This document shows positions 52,043-60,677 of a DNA stretch of 64,000 nt, one piece after another. The position numbers and the translations under genes are program-made. The stretch lies in assembly GCF_014873705.1 (NCBI RefSeq), contig NZ_JADBDS010000005.1, forward strand, positions 124,001 to 188,000. Direction: 5' to 3'. The notes under the pieces are model-generated. The model was not told where the DNA came from. It made no database searches and saw only the letters and a program-made list of their open reading frames with translations. Position 1 is the stretch's first letter. Every line of letters starts with the position of its first letter. This DNA is from Mycobacterium sp. OAS707 (lineage in GTDB: Bacteria; Actinomycetota; Actinomycetes; Mycobacteriales; Mycobacteriaceae).

Positions 52043-52309
52043 GCGCCCGCCGCTCGGTGCCCAATACAGCAAGCTGCGCGCGCAGCCCCCCTCGGCGCAA
52101 CCGCAAGTGCCCCATGGCCGGCTTCCCCCACCGGTTATTCGGCGACGTAGGGGCGCTGTTCGGCGCGGCGTGGGTCAGCCTGCATTGACCGAATCCGTTG
52201 GGCCCCAGTCATCTACAACACACCGGTGCACCGTGCCGGCGCATCGCGACATCTCTGACCTGCAGCCGCACCGTTATGATGCACGCGCAGAGGCCTACGC
52301 TGCTGACTT

Positions 52310-52576
52310 GTGAGTGATTACATCGAAGCACCAATCGACAACTGGCTGGCATCGTTTGACGGCCGCGTGCTCGAGATCTTCACTCCGTATCGGGAAGGCT
52401 CGATGCGCTACCACGCCGCCCTGATGGTGGACTGCCGCATTGACGGCACGACGCTGACGGTGGAATTTGCGCGCCGCGAGGCGGGGCTGTGGCCGTTTAG
52501 ACCCGAACAGCTCCAACAAGTCAGTGCTCTCGTCGATGCGATCCATGCGGCGCGCCGGGCCTGGTGGCCGTCGTAA
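52310..52576 (+). CDS. Small unknown protein
   Basis: 88 residues from a GTG. It reads as mixed strand and helix (SFDGRVLEIFTPYREGSMRY; TTLTVEFARREAGLWPFRPE; LVDAIHAARRAWWPS), with no signal or membrane segment. No family is named. It lies alone between the VOC gene and the convergent methyltransferase gene. Confidence 0.5.
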   Translation: MSDYIEAPIDNWLASFDGRVLEIFTPYREGSMRYHAALMVDCRIDGTTLTVEFARREAGLWPFRPEQLQQVSALVDAIHAARRAWWPS

Positions 52577-52622
52577 TCCGCGCATCACACCGCGGGGCCG
52601 CATGGCGGTGCCCTCATCGCCC

Positions 52623-53181
52623 TTACCAAATGCCCGGGACCAGCCGACGCGTATGCGCCATGTACTGCGCGTACTGTTCGCCCAAACCGTCGAGCAGGGC
52701 TCGCTCTTCAACCCTGATGCGGAACAGCACCGCCATCACAATCAGCGCATCGACGACCACGATGGCCGCAACGTTGGCCAGCGGCAGCGTCAACCCGAAC
52801 AGCGCCACCACCAGCCCGGTATAGGCAGGATGACGCAAGACTCGATATGGTCCGGTGCGCACAATCTGATGGCCTTCCTGGATGTGCACGATGGGGCGGA
52901 AAAAGCGGCCCAACGTCGCCACCGACCACAGCCGCAACGCGATGCCGCACCAAGCGATTACGAGTGCCAGCACGATTCCTTGCCCACTGTGCAGCCAGGG
53001 AATGCCCAGGGCCGTCAAGTGCACGGCCAGCTGTCCCGCAAGCACGCCCCCGAGGACCGCACATAGCCAAATCACGATCAGACTGCGCCACTCGCGGCTG
53101 ACCGTGCGTCCGCTGCCGTAACCGCAGAACCAGCTCGCAGGCAACCCACAGCAGAGTGCTAATCGGGATCAAGTGATGCAC
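52623..53181 (-). CDS. Isoprenylcysteine methyltransferase-family (ICMT) membrane protein, apparent 5' frameshift
   Basis: The main frame (52623-53144) gives the C-terminal ICMT core: VRTGPYRVLRHPAYTGLVVA, several helices and EERALLDGLGEQYAQYM at the end. The expected first membrane helix (STLLWVACELVLRLR) is found in another frame from a GTG at 53181, with the two best joined near 53085-53100. The start in the main frame is a TTG with no ribosome-binding site. So either a single-base indel has split the gene or the base call is wrong. Members are small 4-5 helix methyltransferases or related reductases. Confidence 0.65.
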
Positions 53182-53564
53182 GACTCCATGGTAGGAGCTG
53201 CTGCCTTTCGTATGCGACAGTGCCTGCCGGGCATCTCATTTCGGCAGCGAAGAGTCCGCCTGGGACGTGAATTCGGCTTGTTCACGCGGGCGGCATCGCC
53301 ATCATCGGACGTAAGAACTGATTTTGCCTTCTGGCCTTCCGATTGTGGCCGGCGCGCCGCTGCGCGCAAGGCACCGGCCTTCGCTGCGCTACGGGCCCCA
53401 AGGGGCTCGCGGAGTTCTTTTCCAACGCCGGGCTCCTGCGGATCGGGCGAAAAGAACTCCGCGCCCGGGCCATTGCGCTTTCGCGTCGCCTGCCGGCCGG
53501 GATCTCCAGTGCCAGAAGGCAAACAAAAACGGGCGGCCCACGCCCACGACCCGAAAGGGAGATC
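53182..53564 (+). promoter_or_regulatory. Long structured leader upstream of the ParB-like gene
   Basis: 383 bases without a gene. A perfect 14-base inverted repeat, GCGGAGTTCTTTTC (53409-53422) and GAAAAGAACTCCGC (53449-53462), surrounds a 26-base loop. Long frames crossing this region have poor composition. The ribosome-binding site AAAGGGAG lies just before the parB ATG at 53565. The design resembles the leaders before 60678 and 61991, with a different stem. Confidence 0.6.
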
Positions 53565-55103
53565 ATGACCGGAACCCTAGAGCACCTCGATCCCACGACG
53601 CTGGTGATCGGGGAGAACGTGCGCGACGACGCCGCACTGGACCCGCACTTTCTAGCCAGTGTGGCTGAACACGGTGTGCTGCAACCCATCACCGCGGTAC
53701 GCACCGAGGCTGGCGTCGAAGTTCGCGACGGGCAGCGCCGCACATTAGCCGCGCGCCAAGCCAAGCTGCTCGCCATCCCGGTGTACGTCCTCAACGCGCA
53801 GCTGACCGACGACAAGGCCGCCACCGCCGAACGCATCGCCCAGCAGATCGTCACCAACGACCAGCGCACCGCCTTGACCGACGCCCAACGCGCCAAAGGG
53901 ATCAACCAGATGCTGCTGGCCGGAGTCTCCGCTGCCAAGGTCGCCAAGAAACTCGCTGTCGACCGCGACACCGTCACCGCCGCCGCCACCGTGGCGGACT
54001 CCCCCGCCGCGCTCGCCGCACTCCAAGACCGCCAGTTGTCGCTCACCGAGGCCGCCGCGCTCACCGAATTCGACGGCGACGAGGATGCCATCAACGCCTT
54101 GCTCGCCGCGGCAGGAACACCGGCGTTTCACCACCGCGTCGCCCAAGTGCGCCAGGACCGCCTCGCCGAACGCGCGCGCGGCGAGGCCGAAACCGGCTAC
54201 GCCGAACAAGGATTCACCATCCTGGCCGACCGACCGGCGTGGCGCGACACGGGCGCGGTGCTGCTGCGCAACCTGCGCACCGCCGACGATCAGGAGGCCA
54301 CCGAGGCAGCGGTCACCGACGCCGCACAGTGGGCGGTGTGGATGGTCGAGGACACCGAGCTGGTCGACGCCACCACCGGAGAGCCGGTCGACGAGGCCGA
54401 CGTCGACTGGTCCACCGAACGCCAGCCCGAGCGACAGCCCGCCGAGGGCACCCGCCACGCCGACTCGGTCATCGAAAAGACCATCTGGACCCCGGAGTAC
54501 TACTGCCTGGATCCGCAAGGGGCCGGACTGACCCTCGCCGAGTTCCTCACCCACGCCAAGCCCATCGTGTGCGGGCAAGGCGACGCCGAGGACGCTGAGG
54601 CCCGCGCCGAAGCCCAACGCGTCCAGCGGCGAAAAGTCCTGGCGCTCAACAAGCTCGGCCAGGCCGCCGCGGAGGTTCGCCGCGCCTGGGTCCGCGAGCA
54701 CCTGCTGGCCCGCAAGACACCCGTCAAAGGGGCGATGGTGTTCGTGGCGACCTGCCTGGAACGAGGGCCCGGTCTGCTGGTCGACCATGCCGCGCGCCCC
54801 ATCGTCGCCGAGCTGCTGGGCGCCGCCGACACCTCTCTACACGAGGCGGTCGCCAAGCTTGCCCCCGCTGGCGACGGCCGCGCCCAGGTGCTGCTGCTGG
54901 GGATGGTGCTGGCAGCGCTGGAAGGCCGCACGCCCAAAGACGCGTGGCGCGACGCGGCAAGCTCCTACAAACCGCAACCCGGCAGCGAGGAGTACCTGCG
55001 TTTCCTGGCCGCCAACGGCTATGCGCTCGCCGCCATCGAGGAGGTCCTGATCGGCCAGCGCGACGCCGATGAGCTGTACCGCGAGCTGGCACACGACGCG
55101 TGA
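53565..55103 (+). CDS. ParB-like protein (plasmid partition / nucleoid-type)
   Basis: 512 residues from an ATG after AAAGGGAG. Residues ~5-100 form the ParB N-terminal domain: LVIGENVRDDAALD, SVAEHGVLQPITAVR, VRDGQRRTLAARQ. An HTH follows (~120-165; INQMLLAGVSAAKVAKKLAV). The remaining ~330 residues are longer than classic ParB and include an acidic linker and a helical C-terminus. ParB proteins load on parS DNA and, with ParA, segregate replicons. No parA lies in the window, but an inverted CGCGGATATC array follows directly. Confidence 0.85.
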   Translation: MTGTLEHLDPTTLVIGENVRDDAALDPHFLASVAEHGVLQPITAVRTEAGVEVRDGQRRTLAARQAKLLAIPVYVLNAQLTDDKAATAERIAQQIVTNDQRTALTDAQRAKGINQMLLAGVSAAKVAKKLAVDRDTVTAAATVADSPAALAALQDRQLSLTEAAALTEFDGDEDAINALLAAAGTPAFHHRVAQVRQDRLAERARGEAETGYAEQGFTILADRPAWRDTGAVLLRNLRTADDQEATEAAVTDAAQWAVWMVEDTELVDATTGEPVDEADVDWSTERQPERQPAEGTRHADSVIEKTIWTPEYYCLDPQGAGLTLAEFLTHAKPIVCGQGDAEDAEARAEAQRVQRRKVLALNKLGQAAAEVRRAWVREHLLARKTPVKGAMVFVATCLERGPGLLVDHAARPIVAELLGAADTSLHEAVAKLAPAGDGRAQVLLLGMVLAALEGRTPKDAWRDAASSYKPQPGSEEYLRFLAANGYALAAIEEVLIGQRDADELYRELAHDA

Positions 55104-55176
55104 TGCCCTCCGCCCGCCGGACTCCTCAGCGGGCCGGCGGGCGGCTGCCAGCCCGAAAAGCAAAAAGCGACACAAT

Positions 55177-55327
55177 GATATCCGCGGTGTCGGAGCCATT
55201 CGCTACAACAAATCATGCCTGTTTCGCGTTCGGGGGTGGATATCCGCGCCAATCCACCGCACCAGACCTACGCGGATTGGCTTGTCGCACGCGGATATCC
55301 AGCACCAACGATGACAACGCGGATATC
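55177..55327. repeat. CGCGGATATC array downstream of parB (possible parS/origin)
   Basis: Four exact copies of a 10-mer: GATATCCGCG at 55177-55186 and 55239-55248, then CGCGGATATC at 55290-55299 and 55318-55327. So two copies are in one orientation and two in the other, within 151 bases and 74 bases after the parB stop. One imperfect copy (CGCGGATT) lies at ~55271. This is the layout of a centromere-like or replication-initiator site. Confidence 0.65.
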
Positions 55328-55354
55328 ACCGCCGAAACGCACACCGGTGACCTT

Positions 55355-55382
55355 TGTGGACAAATTGTCATCGTGTGGATAA
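55355..55382. other. DnaA-box-like sequences
   Basis: TGTGGATAA at 55374-55382 is the exact complement of the DnaA consensus TTATCCACA. TGTGGACAA at 55355-55363 has one mismatch. They follow the CGCGGATATC array and precede an AT-richer stretch (~55383-55460), compatible with an origin. Confidence 0.45.
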
Positions 55383-55459
55383 CGCGAAAATAACGTAACT
55401 GGGTTGCTCCCAACGCATTTAGAATGGAAATACGAAGCACCACATCGAAAAGGCCTCTC

Positions 55460-55696
55460 ATGCAGCACATCACCGTTTACACCAAACCCGGATGCCCGCA
55501 ATGCCGCGCCACTCTGCGCGCACTCGAACGCGCCGGCTTGGACTACGAGACTGTCGACCTCAGCACCGACCCGCAGGCGCGCGACTTCGTCATGAGCCTG
55601 GGCCACGTGCAGGCCCCGGTGGTGCTCGCCAGCGACCGGCACTGGAGCGGATTTCGCCCCGATCACATCGACGACCTGGCTGGCGAGGTCGCCTGA
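55460..55696 (+). CDS. nrdH: NrdH-like glutaredoxin
   Basis: 78 residues from the ATG at 55460. A redox-active CPQC lies in TKPGCPQCRATLRALE (residues ~9-24), followed by the typical DYETVDLSTDPQARDFVMSL and the cis-Pro region QAPVVLA. NrdH proteins reduce class Ib ribonucleotide reductase and accept electrons from thioredoxin reductase. No nrdE or nrdF is nearby, so this extra copy probably works with host enzymes, as on many actinobacterial phages and plasmids. Confidence 0.88.
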   Translation: MQHITVYTKPGCPQCRATLRALERAGLDYETVDLSTDPQARDFVMSLGHVQAPVVLASDRHWSGFRPDHIDDLAGEVA

Positions 55697-55699
55697 CAC

Positions 55700-56053
55700 A
55701 TGTTCAGGCTCACCATCAGCCATCCGCAGACATCGGCGGTAACGACGCACCCCGGGCGGGAAGTGGCACTCGCAGCGCTGGAACGGTTCCTACGAACCAT
55801 CGGGCAGCGCCACCGCATCATCACCGCCACCTGGACCCAGGCCGACTACGAGATCCTCGCCGGGCGCGGTCGCGTCGTGGGCTCGGCCGCGATCGACGAG
55901 ATCTGCGTGTGCAGCCACGCCGCGCGCGACCACGGCGAAATCGGCTGCACCGCAATCACCTTCGGCCCAGGACCGTTCGCCGAGTGCCACTGTACGGGCC
56001 ACAGCCCGGTGATCGTCGAGGCCGACCTGTTCGCACCCGAGGTGTCGACATGA
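55700..56053 (+). CDS. Unknown plasmid-type protein with Cys/His cluster
   Basis: 117 residues, 3 bases after nrdH. The N-terminal half is mixed alpha/beta (ALAALERFLRTIGQRHRIIT; TWTQADYEILAGRGRVVGSA). The C-terminal half has CVCSHAARDHGEIGCTAI and ECHCTGHSP, a Cys/His set that could bind zinc. Its stop overlaps the next ATG (ATGA). No family is named. Confidence 0.65.
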   Translation: MFRLTISHPQTSAVTTHPGREVALAALERFLRTIGQRHRIITATWTQADYEILAGRGRVVGSAAIDEICVCSHAARDHGEIGCTAITFGPGPFAECHCTGHSPVIVEADLFAPEVST

Positions 56054-56625
56054 GCAGCGCGCCCAAGCTGACTGTCGTCGGCCGCGACACCTCGGCCCCC
56101 GCACAGGGCGCCGAAGCCACCCTGCGCCACTGGGATCCCGAAGCCCAGCTGATCGGGGCGCTGCTGCACCTGCCGGCCGCCACGGCCGCACCGATCCTCG
56201 CGTTGGTGCCCGACACCGCTATCTGGCATCCCGATCATCGCTGGGTCTATGAGATCGTCCGCCACCTCGTTGACATCGGCACCGATCCGGATCCGGTCGT
56301 AGTGCTGCGCACCGCGCGGCATCGTCCGCCGGCTGATGGCGGACGAACGGTCACCGCCCGCCGTCACCACGCGTTCGCAGTGCGCCTCGCCGAGCTCTAC
56401 ACCAACACCGTCAGCCCCGCCATGATCGACCAGTACGCCCGCGAAGTCCTCGAGGACGCCTACCGCCGTGCGGTTGGCTTCCATGGCACCCGGATGACCC
56501 AACTCGCCGAAAGCGACTGTTCCCGAGAAGAACTCACCGACTACCTGACCGTCATGCGCGCCGACCTGGCGGAGCTGTGGCGGCGAGCCGAGGCCGCCGG
56601 ATCCCGTCGACGCCCCCGACGTTGA
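56050..56625 (+). CDS. DnaB N-terminal-like protein without helicase domain
   Basis: 191 residues, coupled to the upstream gene. Residues ~28-150 resemble the DnaB N-terminal domain: HWDPEAQLIGALLHLP, then IWHPDHRWVYEIVRHLV and DQYAREVLEDAYRRAV. No P-loop or RecA-like ATPase follows. Such free N-domains could load, dock to or block the host helicase or primase. The gene belongs to the parB-nrdH plasmid-type block. Confidence 0.72.
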   Translation: MSSAPKLTVVGRDTSAPAQGAEATLRHWDPEAQLIGALLHLPAATAAPILALVPDTAIWHPDHRWVYEIVRHLVDIGTDPDPVVVLRTARHRPPADGGRTVTARRHHAFAVRLAELYTNTVSPAMIDQYAREVLEDAYRRAVGFHGTRMTQLAESDCSREELTDYLTVMRADLAELWRRAEAAGSRRRPRR

Positions 56626-56803
56626 CGACCTCGCTGTCCGGCACGCCAAGATGGGTCGATCAACGGACGGTGGCCGTAGAGGCGTTGCCTAGCCTGCCCC
56701 TGGAGGCCGCCGCCGGGGCCGCCTCCATGGTTCTTCAGCTGCTTTTATCTCTTTGGGCAAAACGACCCGGTGGCGGTGCCAGTATTTGCTAGCATCGCCG
56801 TCG

Positions 56804-57346
56804 ATGCGTGAGCCTGCAAAGATCCTGAACCTGGCTTCGGCGCTGGCGGCCCTCGTGGCCCCGGCGGCCGCGCCGCCGGTCGCGAACGCCGCTGACTCCG
56901 ATGAGTCTGCGATCGCGACGGAGGCCGAACACCGGCCGCAGACCCCAGCGGAGACCACGGCGTGGGGCGACGTCGAGCTGATGAGCTTCACCGTGAACCA
57001 GACCAGTGACGGCATGCCATTCCCGCAGCATCAGTCGCATTCCTCGCACGTCTCGCACGCCTCGCATGTGTCGGGGTCCATCCCGTGGCCCGACCCGAAC
57101 CCAGTACCCGTGCCAATACCCGCACCGGCACCCGCGCCCGCGCCAGCGGCCCCCGCGCCGGCCGCCGATCCCGCCGCCCTTGCCTGCGCGCGAGCAGCCA
57201 ATGGCCTTGGCGTGAATCAAATCGCCAACGAACTACAACAGGTCTTCGGATTAGACGCCAGCACCGCGGTGAGCATCGCCCAGCAGGCGTTGACCGCCGT
57301 GCTCACCGGAGGCCACTTCTGCGATGCCTACCTGGGTGACGGATGA
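56804..57346 (+). CDS. hxsA: HxsA: His-Xaa-Ser repeat precursor
   Basis: 180 residues. A signal-like N-terminus (ILNLASALAALVAPAAAPPV) is followed by a region with five tandem His-Xaa-Ser triplets at residues ~76-90 (HQS HSS HVS HAS HVS), then a Pro/Ala linker and a ~55-residue C-terminal domain bounded by two Cys (CARAANGLGVNQIANEL ... GGHFCDAYL). In the His-Xaa-Ser system the repeats are thought to be the sites changed by two radical-SAM enzymes. The stop overlaps the hxsD ATG. Confidence 0.85.
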   Translation: MREPAKILNLASALAALVAPAAAPPVANAADSDESAIATEAEHRPQTPAETTAWGDVELMSFTVNQTSDGMPFPQHQSHSSHVSHASHVSGSIPWPDPNPVPVPIPAPAPAPAPAAPAPAADPAALACARAANGLGVNQIANELQQVFGLDASTAVSIAQQALTAVLTGGHFCDAYLGDG

Positions 57347-57657
57347 CGATGAACTCGTCGCCGCAACCATCAATGCCTGACATCGTCGTTGACTTCAACG
57401 CGTCGACCCAGTCGTTGGGCGCCCTACGCGAGGCCGCCTACCGCGTAATCGGGCACGCCGCGTGCCACATCGACGAAGCCGACGGACGATACGTTTGCCG
57501 GCTGTCACCGTCGCGGCTTCACGGCGAGGAGTTGCGCTCCCATTTCCTGAATCTGGTGACCGACGAAAACCTCCGCGAGAAAGTCGGTAGGGAAACTGAC
57601 CGGCTCCGCGACGTCATCGTCGCTTTGGCTTTCGGGTCTTTAGCCCAGGAGCAGTGA
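57343..57657 (+). CDS. hxsD: HxsD-like protein of the His-Xaa-Ser system
   Basis: 104 residues from an ATG overlapping the hxsA stop. It has the pattern of HxsD: VVDFNASTQSLGALREAAYR, a Cys (HAACHIDEADGRYVCRL), a beta strand, and an acidic C-terminal helix with SHFLNLVTDENLREKV. Its role is unknown; as a small partner of two radical-SAM enzymes it may present the precursor. Confidence 0.78.
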   Translation: MTMNSSPQPSMPDIVVDFNASTQSLGALREAAYRVIGHAACHIDEADGRYVCRLSPSRLHGEELRSHFLNLVTDENLREKVGRETDRLRDVIVALAFGSLAQEQ

Positions 57658-57661
57658 GGCT

Positions 57662-59116
57662 TTGGCCGGCTTCGCGTCACCCGGCGCCTTCTGTCCCGAA
57701 ACCTCTGCGCTTCAACTTTTTCCGATCCGCTTTGAACGGCTCGGCGCGGACCGTTTCCTGGTCGGCAACATGGTGGGCGACCTGGCCGAGATGACGGCCG
57801 CCGAACTGGATCGTCTGTGCGCCCTCGATATCGCGCCCGGCGACGGCCTGTATGAGCGTGCATTCGAAAAGCTCTTCGTCGGAGCGGCAGACCAGCGCGC
57901 ACAGCAGCAACTGCTGGCGCTTCGGCTGCGTAGCCGACTGAGCTTTCTGCGGGCGGCCACGCCGCTGCACCTGTTCGTGGTCACGCTGCGCTGCGAGCAC
58001 ACCTGCCCGTATTGCCAAGTATCCCGCCAAAGCCAGGACCGCGTCCGCTACGACATGGACCAGGCCACCGCGTCCAAGGCGATCGACATCGCCCTTTCCG
58101 CCCCGGCCCCGCTGATCAAGATTGAGTTTCAAGGCGGCGAGCCGCTGCTGAACTTCGACCTCATCCGGTGGATCGTCGTGACCGCCAAACAGCGGGCGCT
58201 CCGCCGTGGCAAGCAGCTGCAATTCGTGATCGCCACGAACCTGGCCCTGCTGACCGACGAGGTGCTCGACTTCTGCGCTCAGCATGACGTTTTGTTCTCC
58301 ACCTCACTGGACGGGCCGCGCGACCTGCACAACAAGAACCGGCCGCGCCGCGGACAAAACAGCCATGAGCTCGCCGTCGCGGGTATCGCGCGCATCAAAG
58401 AGCGGCTCGGCGCCGACCGTGTCGGTGCCTTGATGACCACCACCGAAGCCAGTCTGAATCGCGTCGAGGAGATCGTCGACGAATACCTGCGGCAGGGCCT
58501 CGACGGGATCTTCCTGCGCCCACTGTCGCCCTACGGCTTTGCGATGAGAACCAAGCAATTTCACAAGTACCGCGGCCAGGACTGGCTGGGATTCTGGAAG
58601 CACGGTCTGCGCTACATCCTCGACATCAACAAGTCCGGTCGGCGGTTTCCCGAGTTCTATTCGACACTGATGCTTCGCCGGATGCTCAGCGATGAGCCCA
58701 TCGGCTACGTCGACCTGCGAAGCCCCGCCGGGATAGGGCTGGGCGCTCTGGTCTACAACTACGACGGGGCCGTCTATGCCTCCGACGAGGCCCGGATGCT
58801 GGCCGAAATGGGTGATCGCAGCTTCGAACTCGGCAACGTCGATGACCACAGTTATCGGGAGCTGGTGTTGTCCGACACCCTGGTTTCCGCGGTCGCCGAT
58901 TCGCTCACCCAAACCGCGCCGCAGTGCTCCAGCTGTGTCTTTGAACCCCACTGCGGCGCAGATCCCGTCTATCACCATGCGACGCAGAACGATGTGTTGG
59001 GGATCAAGCCGTTATCCGAGTTCTGCCAACGCCAAAAGGGTGTCCTCACCCACCTGTTCGAGCTGTTGGAGCATTCCCCCGAGGACGCCGCCATCCTGCG
59101 GGGCTGGGCCTCGTGA
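57662..59116 (+). CDS. hxsB: HxsB: His-Xaa-Ser system radical SAM maturase
   Basis: 484 residues from a TTG 4 bases after the hxsD stop. The 4Fe-4S motif is CX3CX2C: Cys111, Cys115 and Cys118 in CEHTCPYCQ. The radical-SAM features EFQGGEPLLNFDLI (GGEP), FVIATNLALLTDEVL and STSLDGPRDLHNKN follow. The C-terminal part adds cysteines (QCSSCVFEPHCGADP), consistent with SPASM-type auxiliary clusters. HxsB is one of two modification enzymes of this system. The product chemistry is not established. Confidence 0.88.
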   Translation: MAGFASPGAFCPETSALQLFPIRFERLGADRFLVGNMVGDLAEMTAAELDRLCALDIAPGDGLYERAFEKLFVGAADQRAQQQLLALRLRSRLSFLRAATPLHLFVVTLRCEHTCPYCQVSRQSQDRVRYDMDQATASKAIDIALSAPAPLIKIEFQGGEPLLNFDLIRWIVVTAKQRALRRGKQLQFVIATNLALLTDEVLDFCAQHDVLFSTSLDGPRDLHNKNRPRRGQNSHELAVAGIARIKERLGADRVGALMTTTEASLNRVEEIVDEYLRQGLDGIFLRPLSPYGFAMRTKQFHKYRGQDWLGFWKHGLRYILDINKSGRRFPEFYSTLMLRRMLSDEPIGYVDLRSPAGIGLGALVYNYDGAVYASDEARMLAEMGDRSFELGNVDDHSYRELVLSDTLVSAVADSLTQTAPQCSSCVFEPHCGADPVYHHATQNDVLGIKPLSEFCQRQKGVLTHLFELLEHSPEDAAILRGWAS

Positions 59117-60273
59117 AACCGCTTGTGCTGCTGGGGCGTTCGCCGGAGCTCGAGCTCACCGGGTTGGGCGCGCAGCGGCATTGCTGGCGGCTCCGGTCCC
59201 CACACGGTATCCCGGCCGGTGATCGCGACGCCGCGTTGGTTGCCGACCACCACGATTGGGAGCTGGCACGCACGCACGGCTACCAGGTCGCGATCGGACG
59301 AGACGCGCGCCCCGACGGAATCTCACTGAGCTACATCCGATTACCCGACGGGTTCGCCGCGCTCGGCGACGGTGACGTCGTGGGTGTCTACCCGCAATCC
59401 GGCCGGGTGCGGGTGCTCTACCGTCGGTCTTCGCGACACAACTTCTTCCTCGTCACGGAGCGCTGCAACAATTACTGCTTGATGTGCTCGCAGCCGCCGC
59501 GGAAGGTCGATGACGGTTGGCTCCTCGAGGAGATCGCCGAAGCACTCGCGCTGGTCGACTCGGCCACACCGGCACTGACATTCACCGGCGGCGAACCACT
59601 CACCGAGTGGCACCGGTTCGTCGGCCTGCTTGAGCTGGCACGCGATCTGCTCCCGGACACCGCCGTGCACGTGCTGACCAACGGCCGCGGCTTCGCCGAT
59701 GCGGAAGTCGCCAAAGCCTGGGCGGCGGTTGGCCATCCGAAGCTCTCGGCAGGCATCCCGATCTACGCCGCCGTTGATCACATCCACGACTACGTCGTGC
59801 AAGCCAAAGGGGCGTTCGACCAGACGGTCCTCGGTGTGCTGCAGCTAAAAGATCGCGGTCAACGCGTCGAGATCCGCGTTGTGCTGCACGCCATCACCGC
59901 GGCGCGCCTACCCGACACCTGCTCGTGGATCGCCCGCAACCTACCGTTCGTCGACCACGTGGCTCTGATGGGGATGGAACACACCGGCTTCGCGATCGCC
60001 AACGACGACCTGCTGTGGATCGATCCGCTCGACTACCAACAGCAACTGAAGGCCGGCGTCGAGGTGCTCGCGGCAGCCGGGATCAACGTCTCGGTCTACA
60101 ACCTGCCGCTGTGCGTACTTGACCCCAGCATCCGGCCCTTTGCGGTGCAGTCGATCTCGGACTGGAAAAACGCCTACGTCACCGAATGCGAGGGCTGCTC
60201 GGTGCGCGGCGACTGCGCGGGCTTCTTCTCCAGCGGGCGACCGAAATTCAGCCGCGGAATAGCCGCGATCTAG
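59113..60273 (+). CDS. hxsC: HxsC: His-Xaa-Ser system radical SAM maturase
   Basis: 386 residues from a GTG overlapping the hxsB stop. CX3CX2C motif at Cys118, Cys122 and Cys125 (CNNYCLMCSQPP), then FTGGEPLTEWHRFVGLLELA and VLTNGRGFADAEVA. The C-terminus carries CEGCSVRGDCAGFF, again cysteines for extra cluster or substrate binding. An N-terminal ~110-residue region precedes the SAM barrel. It completes the hxsA-D-B-C order, all overlapping or nearly so, and probably one transcript. Confidence 0.88.
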   Translation: MKPLVLLGRSPELELTGLGAQRHCWRLRSPHGIPAGDRDAALVADHHDWELARTHGYQVAIGRDARPDGISLSYIRLPDGFAALGDGDVVGVYPQSGRVRVLYRRSSRHNFFLVTERCNNYCLMCSQPPRKVDDGWLLEEIAEALALVDSATPALTFTGGEPLTEWHRFVGLLELARDLLPDTAVHVLTNGRGFADAEVAKAWAAVGHPKLSAGIPIYAAVDHIHDYVVQAKGAFDQTVLGVLQLKDRGQRVEIRVVLHAITAARLPDTCSWIARNLPFVDHVALMGMEHTGFAIANDDLLWIDPLDYQQQLKAGVEVLAAAGINVSVYNLPLCVLDPSIRPFAVQSISDWKNAYVTECEGCSVRGDCAGFFSSGRPKFSRGIAAI

Positions 60274-60677
60274 TTCACACCCCCTGACCCGTTTCCACGC
60301 CGCGCAGGACGAGGCGATGATCGCCGCAACGGATTGCACGTTGACCTCAATCATGTAGCGCCGTGCGTACGGCCCTTGGCCGCCTGCGGCGGCCAAGACC
60401 AAATCCGTAGCCACTCACCATTCTTGCCGTCAGCGCTCGCCCAGTGTGGCCGACGGGGCCCCGACCGCGTCAACCCACGCCGCTTCTCGCGCTCGCCCGT
60501 TCTCCGCTGCGCTACGCCCGTGCGGCTCCGACGAATTTCGCCACCCCCGGACTCGCTGACGCTCGCCGGCGAAATTCGCCTCCTGCGCGGCGGCTCAAAG
60601 GGGTTGACCCGGCCACCCCACCGGCCCGACCCGGCGCCGCCAACCGGCACTCCCCTTCAAACACGAGGTGTATCACC
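60274..60677 (+). promoter_or_regulatory. Structured leader repeat, copy A
   Basis: 404 bases without a gene. A hairpin with 10-base arms and TGC loop (60375-60397) begins a ~250-base stretch that recurs at 61666-61935. Inside it, CGAATTTCGCC (60532-60542) is inverted at GGCGAAATTCG (60568-60578). It ends in AAAGGGGTTGACCC-type sequence before the downstream gene. Conserved order but diverged bases argue for function in the structure. Confidence 0.6.

Noticed and set aside
60351..60650. Minus-strand frame across leader copy A
   Set aside because: Its apparent coding is due to the repeated structured DNA; no family match and the sequence recurs as an intergenic repeat.
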